Assembly (NCBI RefSeq): GCF_028583545.1
Contig: NZ_CP087106.1
Location: 3,704,501 to 3,768,500 of the forward strand
Direction: 5' to 3'
DNA: 64,000 bases
Source of the DNA: Methylobacterium sp. NMS14P
GTDB taxonomy: Bacteria; Pseudomonadota; Alphaproteobacteria; Rhizobiales; Beijerinckiaceae
Below, one piece after another: positions 55,803-64,000 of this stretch. How positions within the stretch are numbered: the stretch's first letter is position 1; every line of letters begins with the position of its first letter. The notes under the pieces are model-generated. The model was not told the DNA's origin. It saw nothing but the letters and a program-made list of their open reading frames with translations, and did not search any database. A program made the position numbers and the translations under genes.

Positions 55803-56533
55803 GCGCGGCGCTGGACGAGCCCCGCCTCCTCGACGCCGGCGAGGCGGCCCTCGTGGTCGAGTTCGGCAGCACCGTCGACCCCGCGATCAGCGACCGGGTC
55901 CTGGCGCTCGACGACGCCCTCGGGGCGGACCCGCCGGAGGGGCTGCGGGAGCGCGTGCCGACCTACCGCTCCCTGATGCTGCACTACGACCCGCTGGTGC
56001 TCGACCGCGGGACGCTCGCCGAGCGGGTCCGGGCGCTGGTGGCGGGCGCGACCGCGCGCGCGGCGAGCCCAACCCACTGGACCCTGCCCTGCTGCTACGA
56101 CGCGCCCCACGGGGAGGACGTGGCGCAGGTCGCCGAGCGGAGCGGCCTGACGCCGGAGGCGGTGGTGTCGACCCACGCGGCCACAACCTTCCGGGTCTAC
56201 ATGTACGGCTTCGCGCCGGGCTTCGCGTATCTCGGTGGCCTGCCGAAGCCCCTGGCGGTGCCCCGGCGGGCGAGCCCGCGGCCGCCCCATCCGCGCAACG
56301 CCATCATGATCGGCGGCGGCCTCGCCGCGGTGGCGACCGTGCCGATGCCGACCGGCTGGTACGTGATCGGCGCGACGCCGTCCCGCCTCTACGCGCCGGA
56401 GCGCGACCCGAGCTTCTTCGTCGGCGCCGGCGACCTGATCCGCTTCGAGCCCGTCGATGCCGCGACCTTCGACGCCCTCACGGCCCGCGAGGCGGCGGGC
56501 GAGCCGGTGGCCCGCCGCGGGGAGGCGCGCTGA
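55799..56533 (+). CDS. pxpB: 5-oxoprolinase subunit B (KipI/AHS1 family)
   Basis: A 244-residue subunit. The GTG start overlaps the pxpA stop by four bases. AHS1 features include AALVVEFGSTVDPAISDRVL, YRSLMLHYDPLVLDRGTLAE, LPCCYDAPHGEDVAQVAERS and FRVYMYGFAPGFAYLGGLPK, then GGLAAVATVPMPTGWYVIGA. It acts with PxpC in the oxoprolinase complex. The pxpC ATG overlaps its stop. Confidence 0.95.
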   Translation: MSAALDEPRLLDAGEAALVVEFGSTVDPAISDRVLALDDALGADPPEGLRERVPTYRSLMLHYDPLVLDRGTLAERVRALVAGATARAASPTHWTLPCCYDAPHGEDVAQVAERSGLTPEAVVSTHAATTFRVYMYGFAPGFAYLGGLPKPLAVPRRASPRPPHPRNAIMIGGGLAAVATVPMPTGWYVIGATPSRLYAPERDPSFFVGAGDLIRFEPVDAATFDALTAREAAGEPVARRGEAR

Positions 56534-57549
56534 TGACCGCCCTCGTCATCGACTCCACCGGACCCGGCGTCACCCTGCAGGACGGGGGCCGGCACGGCTA
56601 CCTGCGCTACGGCATCACCGCCGCGGGCCCGATGGACCCGCTGATGCACGCCGCCGCCAACCGGGCGGCGTCGAACCCCCTCGACGCCACCGCCGTCGAG
56701 ATCTCCACCGGCGGCGTCACCGTCTCGGTGCAGGACGGCGCCGTCGGGATCGCCCTGCTCGCGCCGGGCTTCCGCGTCGCGCTGGACGGCGTGCCGCTGC
56801 CCGACACGGTCGCGCTCACCGTGGAGCCCGGCCAGACCCTCGTCGTGCGGGCCGGCGACGCGGGCGCCTGGGGCTACCTCGCGGTCGCCGGGCGGCTCGA
56901 CGTGGCGCCGGTCCTGGGATCGGCGGCGACCCATACCCGCTCGGGGCTCGGCGGCCTCGACGGGCGCGGCCTCGCCGCGGGCGACCGCCTCCCCGTCGCC
57001 GAGAGCCGGACCCCGGACGGGCCGCCGCAGCGGCTCGTCGCACCCTGGCTCGGCCGCGACGGCCGGGAGATCCGGGTCGTGCTGGGTCCGCAGGACGACT
57101 ACTTCGCGCCCGACCAGGTCGAGGCCTTCCTGGCCGGTCCCTGGACAGTCTCGCCCCGGGGCGACCGGATGGCGTGCTTCGTCGACGGCACGCCGCTGAC
57201 GCACGCCAAGGGGCACGACATCGTCTCCGACGGCGTCGCCATGGGGGCGATCCAGGTGCCCGGCAACGGCCTGCCGATCATCCTGATGGCCGACCGGCAG
57301 TCCACCGGCGGCTACCCGAAGATCGCCACGGTGATCGGGCCGGATCTCGGGCGGCTGGCGCAGGTCCGGGGCGGGGCGCGCCTGTCGTTCCGGCGCGTCA
57401 CGGTGGCGGAGGCGGTCGCGGCGCGCCGCGCCGAGCGCGATCTCCTGCGCGAGGCGGTCCCGCGCGAGCCGGTCATCCGCACGGATTTCGCGTCGGACTT
57501 CCTGCTCGGCCTCAACCTCGTCGGCGGCGTCACCGACGGCCGCGCCTGA
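56533..57549 (+). CDS. pxpC: 5-oxoprolinase subunit C (KipA/AHS2 family)
   Basis: A 338-residue carboxyltransferase-like subunit. AHS2 text is GPGVTLQDGGRHGYLRYGIT, AAGPMDPLMHAAANRAASNP, AVEISTGGVTVSV, IRVVLGPQDDYFAPDQVEAF and IQVPGNGLPIILMADRQSTG, with GYPKIATVIGPDLGRLAQVR after it. The ATG at 56533 shares one base with the pxpB stop. It completes the tightly coupled pxpABC operon. Confidence 0.95.
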   Translation: MTALVIDSTGPGVTLQDGGRHGYLRYGITAAGPMDPLMHAAANRAASNPLDATAVEISTGGVTVSVQDGAVGIALLAPGFRVALDGVPLPDTVALTVEPGQTLVVRAGDAGAWGYLAVAGRLDVAPVLGSAATHTRSGLGGLDGRGLAAGDRLPVAESRTPDGPPQRLVAPWLGRDGREIRVVLGPQDDYFAPDQVEAFLAGPWTVSPRGDRMACFVDGTPLTHAKGHDIVSDGVAMGAIQVPGNGLPIILMADRQSTGGYPKIATVIGPDLGRLAQVRGGARLSFRRVTVAEAVAARRAERDLLREAVPREPVIRTDFASDFLLGLNLVGGVTDGRA

Positions 57550-57644
57550 GCGCTTGGCGGCTGCGCGCGGGCGATCGAGCGTCTAGAGTGCGGCCCCGGC
57601 CAGATTGCCCGGCCCGATCCCGAGACACAGGAAAGCCCGCACGC

Positions 57645-58433
57645 ATGGCGCACGCCGTGACCGCCCCGGAGACCCCGCCGGCCCGCAGCAACGAGCCCCT
57701 GAACGCCGACAGCGTGCGCCGCGCCCGGGTCGACCTCGCCGCCTGCCTGCGCTGGGCCGCCCGCAACGGTCTGGAAGAAGGGATCTGCAACCACTTCTCG
57801 GCGGTGCTGCCGGAGCGGCCCGACCTGTTCCTGGTCAATCCCTACGGCCTCGCCTTCGCGGAGGTCACCGCGTCGAGCCTGCTCCTCTGCGACTTCCACG
57901 GCAACGTCCTCGAGGGCGACGGCCAGCCGGAGGCGACCGCCTTCCACATCCACGCGGAGCTGCACCGGCTGAAGCCCCGCGCGCGGGCCGCGTTCCACAC
58001 CCACATGCCCTACGCGACGGCGCTGGCCATGCTGGAGGGCGAGCCCCTGACGTGGTCGGGCCAGACGGCGCTGCGCTTCTACGGCCGGATCGCCGTGGAC
58101 GAGGACTACAACGGTCTCGCGCTCGACTCGTCCGAGGGCCGGCGGATCGCCGAGAGCGCCGGGGAGGCGGACGTCGTGTTCCTGAAGAACCACGGCGTGA
58201 TGGTGCTGGGCGAGACCATCGCGGAGGCCTGGGACGACCTCTACTACCTGGAGCGCGCCGCGCAGGCGCAGGTCCTGGCCATGAGCACGGGGCGCGCGCT
58301 CAAGGCCGTGCCCGAGGCGATCGTGAAGCGCGTGGCGGCCCAGGAGGCGGCCGGCCGCGCCGAGAGCGCGCGCCTGCACCTGGAGAGCGTCAAGCGGGTG
58401 CTCGCCCGGGACGAGCCCGCCTTCCTGGCGTGA
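57645..58433 (+). CDS. Class II aldolase/adducin family protein
   Basis: A 262-residue zinc-dependent aldolase-fold protein. Key text is NGLEEGICNHFSAVLPERPD, the metal histidines in ARAAFHTHMPYATALAM, and VVFLKNHGVMVLGETIAEAW with another metal histidine. AGGAAAG is ahead of the ATG at 57645. Members cleave sugar phosphates or decarboxylate keto-acids. The gene follows pxpC by 95 bases on the same strand and may share its transcript, but a link with 5-oxoproline is not obvious. Confidence 0.9.
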   Translation: MAHAVTAPETPPARSNEPLNADSVRRARVDLAACLRWAARNGLEEGICNHFSAVLPERPDLFLVNPYGLAFAEVTASSLLLCDFHGNVLEGDGQPEATAFHIHAELHRLKPRARAAFHTHMPYATALAMLEGEPLTWSGQTALRFYGRIAVDEDYNGLALDSSEGRRIAESAGEADVVFLKNHGVMVLGETIAEAWDDLYYLERAAQAQVLAMSTGRALKAVPEAIVKRVAAQEAAGRAESARLHLESVKRVLARDEPAFLA

Positions 58434-58440
58434 GCGCCCG

Positions 58441-59727
58441 TCAGGGCGCGGCCCGGACCCGGTCCAGCAGCGCGGCGTCGGCGTAGCCGTCCGCCGGCAG
58501 GCCGACCGATCCCTGGAAGGCGCGCAGCGCCGCCCGCGTCTTCGGTCCGATCTTGCCGTCGACCCCGCCGGTGGCGAAGCCGCGCTCGGTGAGGCGAGCC
58601 TGCAGGTCGCGCCGCTCGTCGGCGGTGAGCGCTCGGTCGCCCCGCGGCCAGTCGTGCACCAGGCCCGGGTCGCCGCGCAGGCGGTCCGACAGGAGCGCGA
58701 CGGTCAGCGCGTAGGACAGGGCCGTGTTGTAGCGGAGGATCACCGCGAAGTTCGGCTGCAGCAGGAAGGCGGGGCCGCGGATCCCGGCGGGCAGGATCAG
58801 GGTCGCCTCGGCCGTGTCCGGCAGGGCGCGGTCGCGGGCGGGCCTCACGCCGAGCGCCCGCCACGCCGCGACGGTGCGGACCGTGGTCTCGTCGGCCAGC
58901 GCCGCGTCGAAGGTCCCGGGCAGCACCGCCTCGGTGCCCCAGCCCGCGCCGGGCTTCCAGCCGTGGCTGCGCAGGTAGTTCGCCGTCGACGCGAGGGCGT
59001 CCGGCACCGAGGTCCAGATGTCGCGCCGGCCGTCGCCGTCGAAATCGACCGCCTCGCGCTGGTAGACGCTGGGCATGAACTGCGTGTGCCCCATGGCGCC
59101 GGCCCAGGACCCGGTCAGGCCCGCGGGCATCCGGTCGAGGGGCGCCTGGTTCCAGGCCAGGATCTGGAGCGCCGCCGCCAGCTCGTCGCGCCAGTAGGTC
59201 GCGCGGGTGGGATCGCTGCAGCCGAGCGTCGCGAGCGAGCGGACGACCGGCTTCACCACCGCCGCGTTGTCGAGCACCGCGCCGTAACTCGATTCTACGC
59301 CCCAGAACGCCAGCAGGACGTGGCGGTCGACCCCGTACTCGGCCTCGATGGCCGCGAGCGTGTCGGCGTGCTCGGCGAGCTTGCGCTGACCGGCCTCGAC
59401 GCGGGCCGGCGTGACGCTGGCCTCGATGTAGTCCCAGATCGGCCGGACGAACTCGCCCTGGCTCTGGGTCGCGGCGATCACGTCCGGGTCGGGCGCGAGA
59501 TCGGCGAGCTGCGCCTCGGCGAGGCCCCGCGGCACCGCGCGGGCCGTGACCCAGGCGATCAGGTCGGCCCGGCAGCTCTCGAAGGCCTGCGGCGCGGCCG
59601 CCGGCGACGGGTCCGGCCCGGCGGCGAACGCGGGCGCGACGATGCCCAGTGCGGCGCCGGTCGCCAGGACCGCGCGCGCGGCGCCGCTCCGGGTCGCGGG
59701 CCGCTTCGGCGCAGCGCGATCGTCCAT
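58441..59727 (-). CDS. Lytic murein transglycosylase (MltB/SLT_2 family) with a peptidoglycan-binding domain
   Basis: A 428-residue exported enzyme. A signal region (ARAVLATGAALGIVAPAFAA) precedes the SLT_2 domain: LLAFWGVESSYGAVLDNAAV holds the catalytic glutamate in GVESSYG, with GSWAGAMGHTQFMPSVYQRE and WTSVPDALASTANYLRSHGW behind. The C-terminal 65 residues are a PG_binding_1 domain (LQARLTERGFATGGVDGKIG, PKTRAALRAFQGSVGLPADG). It cleaves peptidoglycan to 1,6-anhydromuropeptides in the periplasm. The ATG at 59727 has CCGGAG at proper spacing. It converges with the aldolase gene. Confidence 0.93.
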   Translation of the reverse strand: MDDRAAPKRPATRSGAARAVLATGAALGIVAPAFAAGPDPSPAAAPQAFESCRADLIAWVTARAVPRGLAEAQLADLAPDPDVIAATQSQGEFVRPIWDYIEASVTPARVEAGQRKLAEHADTLAAIEAEYGVDRHVLLAFWGVESSYGAVLDNAAVVKPVVRSLATLGCSDPTRATYWRDELAAALQILAWNQAPLDRMPAGLTGSWAGAMGHTQFMPSVYQREAVDFDGDGRRDIWTSVPDALASTANYLRSHGWKPGAGWGTEAVLPGTFDAALADETTVRTVAAWRALGVRPARDRALPDTAEATLILPAGIRGPAFLLQPNFAVILRYNTALSYALTVALLSDRLRGDPGLVHDWPRGDRALTADERRDLQARLTERGFATGGVDGKIGPKTRAALRAFQGSVGLPADGYADAALLDRVRAAP

Positions 59728-59872
59728 GGGCATCTCCGGTGATCCAGACGGGCGCGGCGTAGCATACCGCGTCGGCAGCAACACCTTCGAGACGCGGCTT
59801 GGGGCTCGCCGCGGCCGCGGCGGCGCCCCAAGTCGCGTCACATCAGCCCGACGGCCCGGAGACCGAACCGTG

Positions 59873-60367
59873 ATGCATCCCGCTTCCCTGACGGCGATCG
59901 GCGCGGCCGTCCTGGCCGCCGGACCGGCGAGCGCCCTGGAGGTCACCCGCAGCCGCGACATCCCGGCCCCGCCCGCGGCGGTCTGGGCGCTGGTGGGCGA
60001 TTTCTGCGCGATCCAGAACTGGCACCCGCAGGTCCAGCGCTGCATCCTGTCGGGCGAGGACGACGATGACGGCATCCGCGCGCAGATCCGCGGCCTCGTG
60101 GTGAAGGGCGGCCAGGGCACGATCGCGGAAGTCGAGACCGCGCGCGACGAGACCGGCATGAGCTACAGCTACAGCTTCATCCAGGGCCCCCTGCCGGTGC
60201 GCGCCTATAACGCGACGCTGGCGGTCCGTCGCAACGGCGAAGGGTCCACGGTGATCTGGAGCGCGACCTTCGACGCCGAGGGCATGAGCGACGCCGACGC
60301 CGTCGCCGACATCACGGGCGTGTTCGACGCCGGGCTTGCCGGGATCGCCCGGGAAGCGGCCAGATAG
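59873..60367 (+). CDS. Exported SRPBCC-family (polyketide cyclase-like) protein
   Basis: A 164-residue protein: a signal peptide (ASLTAIGAAVLAAGPASALE) followed by a START/SRPBCC fold, with RSRDIPAPPAAVWALVGDFC, AIQNWHPQVQRCILSGEDDD and AEVETARDETGMSYSYSFIQ. This fold holds a hydrophobic ligand. Two cysteines (VGDFCAI and VQRCIL) are close in sequence. The upstream frame opening at 59546 is antisense to the transglycosylase gene and is not used. Function is unknown. Confidence 0.85.
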   Translation: MHPASLTAIGAAVLAAGPASALEVTRSRDIPAPPAAVWALVGDFCAIQNWHPQVQRCILSGEDDDDGIRAQIRGLVVKGGQGTIAEVETARDETGMSYSYSFIQGPLPVRAYNATLAVRRNGEGSTVIWSATFDAEGMSDADAVADITGVFDAGLAGIAREAAR

Positions 60368-60518
60368 CCGCCCGCCGAATCGGCCGGCCGCGCGAAAAAT
60401 CGCCCGCCGGGTGCCGCGGGGCCTCGCCGCGGGGCCGTCGCGACCGATGTGAGCGCCGTCGGCGCGACCGAGCGCCCGGCTCGATTCCCAGAGGCAGCCT
60501 CAGGAGGCCGAGACCCGC

Positions 60519-61931
<1,413 letters not shown>

Positions 61932-62026
61932 GCCGCCCGATCGGGCGCCGGGCTGGAACGCGGCCCGCGCCTGACCCGTTGATGGGGAAGCTGCGCCATT
62001 TGGGCGCGAGACCGGAGGGCCCACCC

Positions 62027-62155
62027 ATGAACCTGATCGGACGCATCGTCACCAAGATCCTCGGCAACGAGAACCGCCCCGTCGACCGGGACGACCGGAA
62101 CGCCAGCACGGCGACGCCGCTCGGCCGCCTCGTGACGAAGATCCTGGGCAAGTAG
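62027..62155 (+). CDS. 42-residue microprotein with a duplicated GR-VTKILG motif
   Basis: A short gene with a strong ribosome site (GGAGG, 62013-62017) ahead of ATG 62027. The peptide begins LIGRIVTKILGN and ends PLGRLVTKILGK, the two copies matching at G-R-[IL]-V-T-K-I-L-G and separated by a charged linker (ENRPVDRDDRNAS). Each copy would be a short amphipathic, net positive helix. It follows the pyruvate kinase gene by 95 bases on the same strand and is followed by a strong hairpin at 62166-62194. No family is known to me. Coding is supported by the ribosome site and the internal protein-level repeat. Confidence 0.75.
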   Translation: MNLIGRIVTKILGNENRPVDRDDRNASTATPLGRLVTKILGK

Positions 62156-62165
62156 GCGCGCCGTT

Positions 62166-62194
62166 CGCCGCGCGCCCGGGCCGGGCGCGCGGCG
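62166..62194. terminator. Bidirectional hairpin between the microprotein and patatin genes
   Basis: A perfect 12-base stem (CGCCGCGCGCCC with GGGCGCGCGGCG) and a 5-base loop, placed between two convergent stop codons 53 bases apart. No T-run follows on either side, but its position and strength point to transcription termination in both directions. Confidence 0.7.
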
Positions 62195-62207
62195 GACCGT
62201 CAGGCGC

Positions 62208-63395
62208 TCAGTTCGCCACGGCGCTGGCGGTCTCCTTGAGCACCGGCGCGGCGGGGATCGAGTGCTGCCAGAAGGTGCCGGTCCGGCCCTTCTCGAACCC
62301 GGCGTCGTACAGGGCCCGCATGTAGGCGGTGTCGAAGCCCTTCGCGGCGGACGCCTTGGGGCCGTTCTCGTCGATGTAAGTGAGATTGAAGCCGATGCCG
62401 TTGGTGCGTGCCAGCGCGTAGGTCGCCGTCAGCGTCGCGCGGGAGCGGGCGCGGCTCGCCGTCGTGAAGGAGCGCTCGACGATCGAGAGCGTGTTGTCTT
62501 TCGTGACCTCGAATTCCGGCTCCAGGCGGCCATTGATCACCACGTAGATCTCGGCCTTGCCGCCGGTGCGGATCCGCCCGTCGCGCAGCAGCAGGGTCTG
62601 CGGCAGGGTGAAGACCGGGGTCACCACCGAGCCGTCGACGTGCATCTCCTGGAAGCGCGCGTCGCCGGCCGAGACGTCGATGAACTGGGGCGGGAACACC
62701 GCCGGGATGCTGGCCGAGGCCGCCAGGACGTCGCGGAACAGCTGGCGGGCGTTGGGCACCCCGCTCGCCGCGATGGCGCCCATGTTCCAGATCACCGCGC
62801 GCTGGGAATCGAGGTTCGTCGTCACGACGAGCAGGCGCCGGCCCTTCGCGTGCTCCTCGGCCACGGCCTTGAGGAGGTCGTCCGTGACGTAGCGGTCGAT
62901 GAGGTTGCGCAGGCGCCCGTCGCCGAACAGGCCCGAGCCGAACAGCACGTTGGCCAGGTTCGGCGAGGCCACCAGCTCGCTGGCGACGCCGCTCGTGTAG
63001 AACTCGGTCAGGTAGGCGTCGTAGGCCGGGCCCAGGAACGCGAAGGGCGCGATCAGCGCCCCCGTCGAGACGCCGGAGACCAGGGTGAATTCCGGCCGCT
63101 TGCCGGACGCCGTCCAGCCGTTGAGCACGCCCGCCCCGTAGGCGCCGTCGCCGCCGCCGCCCGACAGGGCCAGGTAGGAGAAGCCCTTGAGGCGCCGCTC
63201 CGGATTGGCGGCGAGCGCCGCGATCGTGTCCACCGACGCGTCCGCGAAGACGCGCGCGCCGGGAATGCCGGGCACGGTGGCGAACGCCGCCTGCTCGGCG
63301 CTGTAGGGCGTCCGCGGAACGCTGCCGCAGGCCGCGACCTGACCCGCCAGCCCGAACGCCACCGCCATGCGCAGGCTGACCTGACGAACACCCAT
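62208..63395 (-). CDS. Patatin-like phospholipase lipoprotein
   Basis: A 395-residue predicted lipoprotein: an export signal (VSLRMAVAFGLAGQVAACGS) ends in the lipobox-like VAAC. The patatin domain follows, with the oxyanion loop LSGGGGDGAYGAGVLNG, the nucleophile in LVSGVSTGALIAPFAFLG and the dyad aspartate in MHVDGSVVTPVFTL. It would hydrolyse lipid acyl esters at the envelope. The ATG at 63395 has GAGGAAG ahead; a GTG-type start at 63437 is not needed. It converges with the microprotein gene across a strong hairpin. Confidence 0.9.
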   Translation of the reverse strand: MGVRQVSLRMAVAFGLAGQVAACGSVPRTPYSAEQAAFATVPGIPGARVFADASVDTIAALAANPERRLKGFSYLALSGGGGDGAYGAGVLNGWTASGKRPEFTLVSGVSTGALIAPFAFLGPAYDAYLTEFYTSGVASELVASPNLANVLFGSGLFGDGRLRNLIDRYVTDDLLKAVAEEHAKGRRLLVVTTNLDSQRAVIWNMGAIAASGVPNARQLFRDVLAASASIPAVFPPQFIDVSAGDARFQEMHVDGSVVTPVFTLPQTLLLRDGRIRTGGKAEIYVVINGRLEPEFEVTKDNTLSIVERSFTTASRARSRATLTATYALARTNGIGFNLTYIDENGPKASAAKGFDTAYMRALYDAGFEKGRTGTFWQHSIPAAPVLKETASAVAN

Positions 63396-63864
63396 CGTCA
63401 CTTCCTCGAACCGCGAAACGCGCCCACTCTGACACACGGAACGAGCTTGGCCGTATCGCCTGTTCCGTCTTAGCCGGCTTCGAGGGAGCGATAAGGCCGC
63501 GCTGTTGCGGTGGGGTCACGTTCCCACGCGATCGGGGCGCGAGCGTGGCCGTGGAGGCCACACCCCGGACGGCGCGGCGGCGTACCGGGCCGTCCCGGTC
63601 CTGGCCAGTCCGGACCATTGGCGGTGGACAGGCGGCGTGGCGGTCGGCGCCCGGTGGTCGCCTGCCCTTGCAAGGTTCGCGAACGCCGCGCTAGGGTTCC
63701 CCCGTGGCCTGGCGAGACAGGGTGTCGCACGTGATGCGGCAGCCGGTGCGCGAGGGCGCGGTCTGCGTGGCGAGACGGCCGTCCGAGAGAACGGCCGCTG
63801 TCGGCCTGGAAAACACGGACTTGCCTTCGGGAACGCAGCCGAGCCGCAGGGGGCGGAGGGGATG
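63396..63864. other. Divergent intergenic region, patatin gene / gcrA
   Basis: 469 bases between divergent genes, expected to hold both promoters. Frames read on the minus strand through it have no ribosome site and run into the gcrA coding sequence. No supported gene, repeat or hairpin was found. Confidence 0.5.
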
Positions 63865-64000
63865 ATGGAAGCGGGTCTCGGCTGGACGGACGATCGCGTG
63901 GCGATGCTGCGCCGCCTGTGGGAAGACGGGCAGAGCGCCAGCAAGATCGCGGCGCAACTCGGCGGCGTCACCCGCAACGCCGTCATCGGCAAGGTTCACC
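63865..64000 (+). CDS. gcrA: GcrA family cell cycle regulator (3' partial)
   Basis: The first 45 codons of GcrA: WTDDRVAMLRRLWEDGQSAS, KIAAQLGGVTRNAVIGKVH and the window end. This is the conserved N-terminal DNA-binding region. GcrA works with sigma-70 RNA polymerase at methylated GANTC sites to control cell-cycle genes in alphaproteobacteria. GGCGGAGGGG lies ahead of two adjacent ATGs (63862 and 63865). The C-terminal zinc-binding part is outside the window. Confidence 0.93.
   Translation, partial: MEAGLGWTDDRVAMLRRLWEDGQSASKIAAQLGGVTRNAVIGKVH

Noticed and set aside
56457..58433. A long fusion of pxpC shadow sequence to the class II aldolase
   Set aside because: The aldolase has its own ATG at 57645 with AGGAAAG ahead; the upstream part is out of frame with pxpC.

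Overview
The window is about 70% GC with dense, strongly GC3-biased genes. It carries a GcrA cell-cycle regulator (cut by the right edge), a perfect CtrA-type box, a LOV-HWE blue-light histidine kinase and many ABC uptake systems. Together these point to an alphaproteobacterial chromosome of the Hyphomicrobiales, most likely Methylobacterium or a close relative; the genus is inferred from gene content. No tRNA, rRNA, CRISPR array, prophage or intact insertion sequence was seen.

Region 1 (1-11.2 kb) serves organic nitrogen. It has the end of a branched-chain-type transporter in which permease and two ATPases share one polypeptide, a PuuE-like deacetylase, a complete polar amino-acid ABC system, a SolA-like amine oxidase divergent from a GlxA-type activator, ethanolamine ammonia-lyase (eutBC) and an L,D-transpeptidase. 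Region 2 (11.4-20 kb) is one long leftward operon for short-chain amides: a cytosolic AmiC-like sensor, an AmiR-like ANTAR antiterminator, a five-component amide/urea-type ABC transporter, a formamidase/acetamidase and an SDR. Its leader holds an intrinsic terminator just before amiC and an upstream hairpin with an A1/G4 hexaloop, so the operon is probably switched on by amide-released antitermination.

Region 3 (20.2-34.1 kb) is mixed redox and sensing: a GST, a three-domain PNPOx-FNR-ferredoxin protein, a DUF1348 protein, a LysR regulator, an acyl-CoA dehydrogenase-like flavoprotein overlapping a cytochrome b561, the LOV kinase, a flavin monooxygenase, a DUF4188 protein, a VOC protein, a coiled-coil protein behind a CtrA box, and an Ndh-like oxidoreductase. 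Region 4 (34.7-43.3 kb) has a sulfonate/nitrate-type ABC cluster with two binding proteins, an HME-type RND pump with its adaptor, and a small secreted repeat protein.

Region 5 (43.8-51.6 kb) is a surface-polysaccharide locus in decay: the O-antigen ligase/ExoQ-like polymerase has an in-frame TAG, and the GT25 glycosyltransferase has a +1 frameshift in a G run. An HTTM-like membrane protein with a DCC thiol protein, a GT2 enzyme and a flippase remain intact. Region 6 (51.8-58.4 kb) is a 5-oxoproline module: LysR regulator, DUF1445 protein, MFS carrier, pxpABC and a class II aldolase. Region 7 (58.4-64 kb) holds a lytic transglycosylase, an SRPBCC protein, pyruvate kinase, a 42-residue microprotein with a duplicated motif, a patatin-like lipoprotein and the start of gcrA.
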